Below are positions 62,392-64,000 of a stretch of 64,000 nt of DNA, piece by piece (position 1 is the stretch's first letter; each line of letters starts with the position of its first letter). This DNA is from G963667915 sp965197385 (lineage in GTDB: Bacteria; Acidobacteriota; Vicinamibacteria; Vicinamibacterales; UBA823), in contig CBDANA010000009.1 of assembly GCA_965197385.1 (NCBI GenBank), positions 930,001 through 994,000 of the forward strand, read 5' to 3'. The position numbers were made by a program, and so were the translations under genes. The notes below the pieces were generated by a model. That model worked only from the letters and a program-made list of their open reading frames with translations, was not told the origin of the DNA and did no database searches.

Positions 62392-63687
62392 CTACCTCCC
62401 GATCGACGTGTAGGTGAAGCCGAGCGCGCGCATCTGTTCCGGGTTGAACAGATTCCGCCCATCGAAGATGGCCGCAGACCGCATCAGCCGACGAATCCGG
62501 ACGAAATCCGGCTCCCGAAACTCGTTCCACTCGGTGACGATGACGAGCGCGTCCGCTCCCTTCGTCGCATCATAACTGCTCTCCGCAAGGGTGACGCGCG
62601 ACCCAAACAGCTTCTTCGCGTTCGCCATGGCCTGTGGATCATAGGCCTGCACCGTCGCCCCACCGGCGAGCAGACCCTCGATGATCGGAACGGCAGGCGC
62701 GTCTCGCATGTCGTCCGTGCGGGGTTTGAACGCGAGCCCCCAGACGCCGATTCGCTTGCCCTTCAAGGACCCGAGATGCGCGGCGATCACCGGCACGAGC
62801 CGGCGCTTCTGGGCTTGGTTGACCGATTCCACCGCTTCGAGAATCTCGCACCGATACCCGGAGGCCTTCGCCGATTTGAGCAGCGCCTTCACGTCCTTCG
62901 GAAAACAGCTTCCGCCATACCCGACCCCCGGAAACAGGAACGCCGGCCCGATTCTGGAGTCGGTGGCCATCGCCTTGCGGACGTGGTCCACGTTCGCGCC
63001 GAGCTGCTCGCAGACGTTCGCCATCTCGTTCATGAACGAAATCCGTGTGGCCAACATGGCGTTCGCCGCATATTTCGACAGCTCGGCGCTGGCGCAGTCC
63101 GTGATCAGGATCGGTGCGCCGCTTCGCGTCAGCGGCGCGTAGAGCTCCTTGATCAGCGCCGCGCCTCTCGCGTCCTCCGCGCCGATGACGACCCGGTCCG
63201 GCTTCAGAAAATCCTCCACCGCCGCGCCTTGCTTCAGGAATTCCGGATTGCTCACTACGCTGAACGGATGCGTCGTTTCGCGCCGGACGACCTTGCGCAC
63301 CCGCACCGCCGTGCCGACCGGCACCGTGCTCTTCGTGACGATGACGGTATAGCCTCGCATCGCCCGCGCCACGTCCCTGGCGACCAGCAGCACTTGCTTG
63401 ACGTCGGCCGCTCCCTCGTCGTCCGCGGGCGTGCCGACCGCGATGAAAACGATGTCGGAGCTCCGCACCGCCGGCGCCAGGGCGACGGTGAATCGCAGCC
63501 GCTTCTCTGCACAGTTCCGCTTGACGAGCTCTCCAAGACCGGGTTCGTAGATTGGAATCTTGCCGCGCTGCAGCGCCCGGACCTTGCGCTGATCGACGTC
63601 GACCCCGACCACTTGATTGCCGTTCTCCGCTAAGCCGGCGGCCACGACCAGCCCGACGTAGCCCGCGCCGATCACTGTGATCCGCAT
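62392..63687 (-). CDS. ugd: UDP-glucose 6-dehydrogenase
   Basis: Starting at ATG 63687 with a GGAGGGGGGTGG leader gives 431 residues. MRITVIGAGYVGLVVAAGLAENG binds NAD, and GVGYGGSCFPKDVKALL holds the catalytic Cys. PNP segments (EPGLGEL, SNPEFLKQG) fit the family. It oxidises UDP-glucose to UDP-glucuronate. A possible -35 (TTGACT at 63778-63773 on the minus strand) lies upstream, but the -10 is weak. Confidence 0.95.
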   Translation of the reverse strand: MRITVIGAGYVGLVVAAGLAENGNQVVGVDVDQRKVRALQRGKIPIYEPGLGELVKRNCAEKRLRFTVALAPAVRSSDIVFIAVGTPADDEGAADVKQVLLVARDVARAMRGYTVIVTKSTVPVGTAVRVRKVVRRETTHPFSVVSNPEFLKQGAAVEDFLKPDRVVIGAEDARGAALIKELYAPLTRSGAPILITDCASAELSKYAANAMLATRISFMNEMANVCEQLGANVDHVRKAMATDSRIGPAFLFPGVGYGGSCFPKDVKALLKSAKASGYRCEILEAVESVNQAQKRRLVPVIAAHLGSLKGKRIGVWGLAFKPRTDDMRDAPAVPIIEGLLAGGATVQAYDPQAMANAKKLFGSRVTLAESSYDATKGADALVIVTEWNEFREPDFVRIRRLMRSAAIFDGRNLFNPEQMRALGFTYTSIGR

Positions 63688-63906
63688 CCACCCCCCTCCA
63701 GCCGAACGGCGCCAACTCGAGACGCCAGACGCCATCTGGAAACCATTTAACGTAACACCGCCGCACAATTCCAGTCAAGCTATTGCGTAATAAGGGGTTG
63801 CGACTATTCTCCCATCGGTCAGCATTTGACTCTGTTACCATCCCGAGCAGATTCCTTGCGCGGACCAGGCCGACGCCCGGACTTGCGCCCACCGCGCGCC
63901 TCCACC

Positions 63907-64000
63907 GTGCGAATTCTGATCGATTATCGCCCTGCCCTCCACGAGCGCACCGGTGTCGGCGAACACATCCACCAGCTCGCGAAGGCGCTGACCACCGAAC
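63907..64000 (+). CDS. GT4-family glycosyltransferase, N-terminal start
   Basis: GTG 63907 opens a frame RILIDYRPALHERTGVGEHIHQLAKALTTE that runs off the window. The hydrophobic strand followed by R-T-G-V-G-x-H-x-x-x-L-x-x-A-L is the first beta-alpha unit of GT-B (family 4) glycosyltransferases. It diverges from ugd; the 220 bases between them (63688-63906) hold both promoters and no gene. Confidence 0.7.
   Translation, partial: MRILIDYRPALHERTGVGEHIHQLAKALTTE

Overview
The window is GC-rich chromosomal DNA from a bacterium. Gene order and gene content (era-ybeY-phoH-aspS-hisS, ihf/HU-der-merR, priA-udg-coaBC-gmk-yicC-msbA-galE-ugd, bactofilin, DUF222-type HNH protein) suggest Acidobacteriota, probably Vicinamibacteria-like. 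This assignment is an inference from gene content only; no marker phylogeny was possible. Many genes carry one or two frameshifts. Some may be assembly errors, but most sit in a region of clearly truncated genes and transposons and look like real decay.

Layout. 1-3060: end of a secreted or carboxypeptidase-regulatory-like protein, a di-haem cytochrome c, and a scar made of an HNH gene remnant, a decayed tyrosine-recombinase element and a TolB-like fragment. 3.1-22.5 kb: intact housekeeping and metabolic genes. These are era, ybeY, phoH, aspS and hisS (all minus), moaA, a large radical SAM protein resembling the tetraether/membrane-spanning lipid synthase (MJ0619/Tes) group, alkB, a sarcosine-oxidase-like flavoenzyme, a DUF547 protein, the MsrQ-MsrP periplasmic methionine sulfoxide repair pair, two glycosyltransferases of polyprenol-phosphate-sugar type, a MerA-like flavoprotein, a TIGR04283-type transferase, an esterase and a SET-domain methyltransferase.

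22.6-49.9 kb is an accessory region. The first part (22.6-32.5 kb) is a gene graveyard: broken DUF4097 lipoprotein, dnaE2 tail, methyltransferase, nitroreductase, glycosyltransferase and mannonate dehydratase fragments. A few intact genes lie among them: a methyltransferase, a bactofilin and small proteins. The second part (32.5-49.8 kb) is an IS-packed island with IS3, IS1182-like, IS21, IS1380, IS110, two IS6 and a second IS3. Remnants of defence genes lie between them: a DISARM DrmD-like SNF2 helicase cut by IS3, a ThiF/E1-like gene, a DUF3883-like N-terminus and a HepT-like tail. A few intact passengers survive: a SRAP/YedK protein, exonuclease III and a PA0069-type radical SAM protein. 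The island ends at a P4-type integrase abutting tRNA-Pro(GGG).

49.9-64 kb returns to core genes. These are merR, der, ihf/HU with a strong sigma70 promoter, a site-2-protease-like peptidase, priA, type-4 uracil-DNA glycosylase, coaBC, gmk, yicC, an MsbA-type ABC exporter, galE, ugd and the start of a glycosyltransferase.

A dispersed ~160-190 bp repeat with terminal inverted repeats occurs four times, with several end-only remnants. Its outer TAG or an internal TGA is repeatedly the stop codon of the adjacent gene, and one copy lies in frame inside a gene. Independently, short heptad repeats containing stop codons sit exactly at the 3' ends of era, merR and a zinc-ribbon fragment. These gene-end repeats are the most unusual structural signal in the window.
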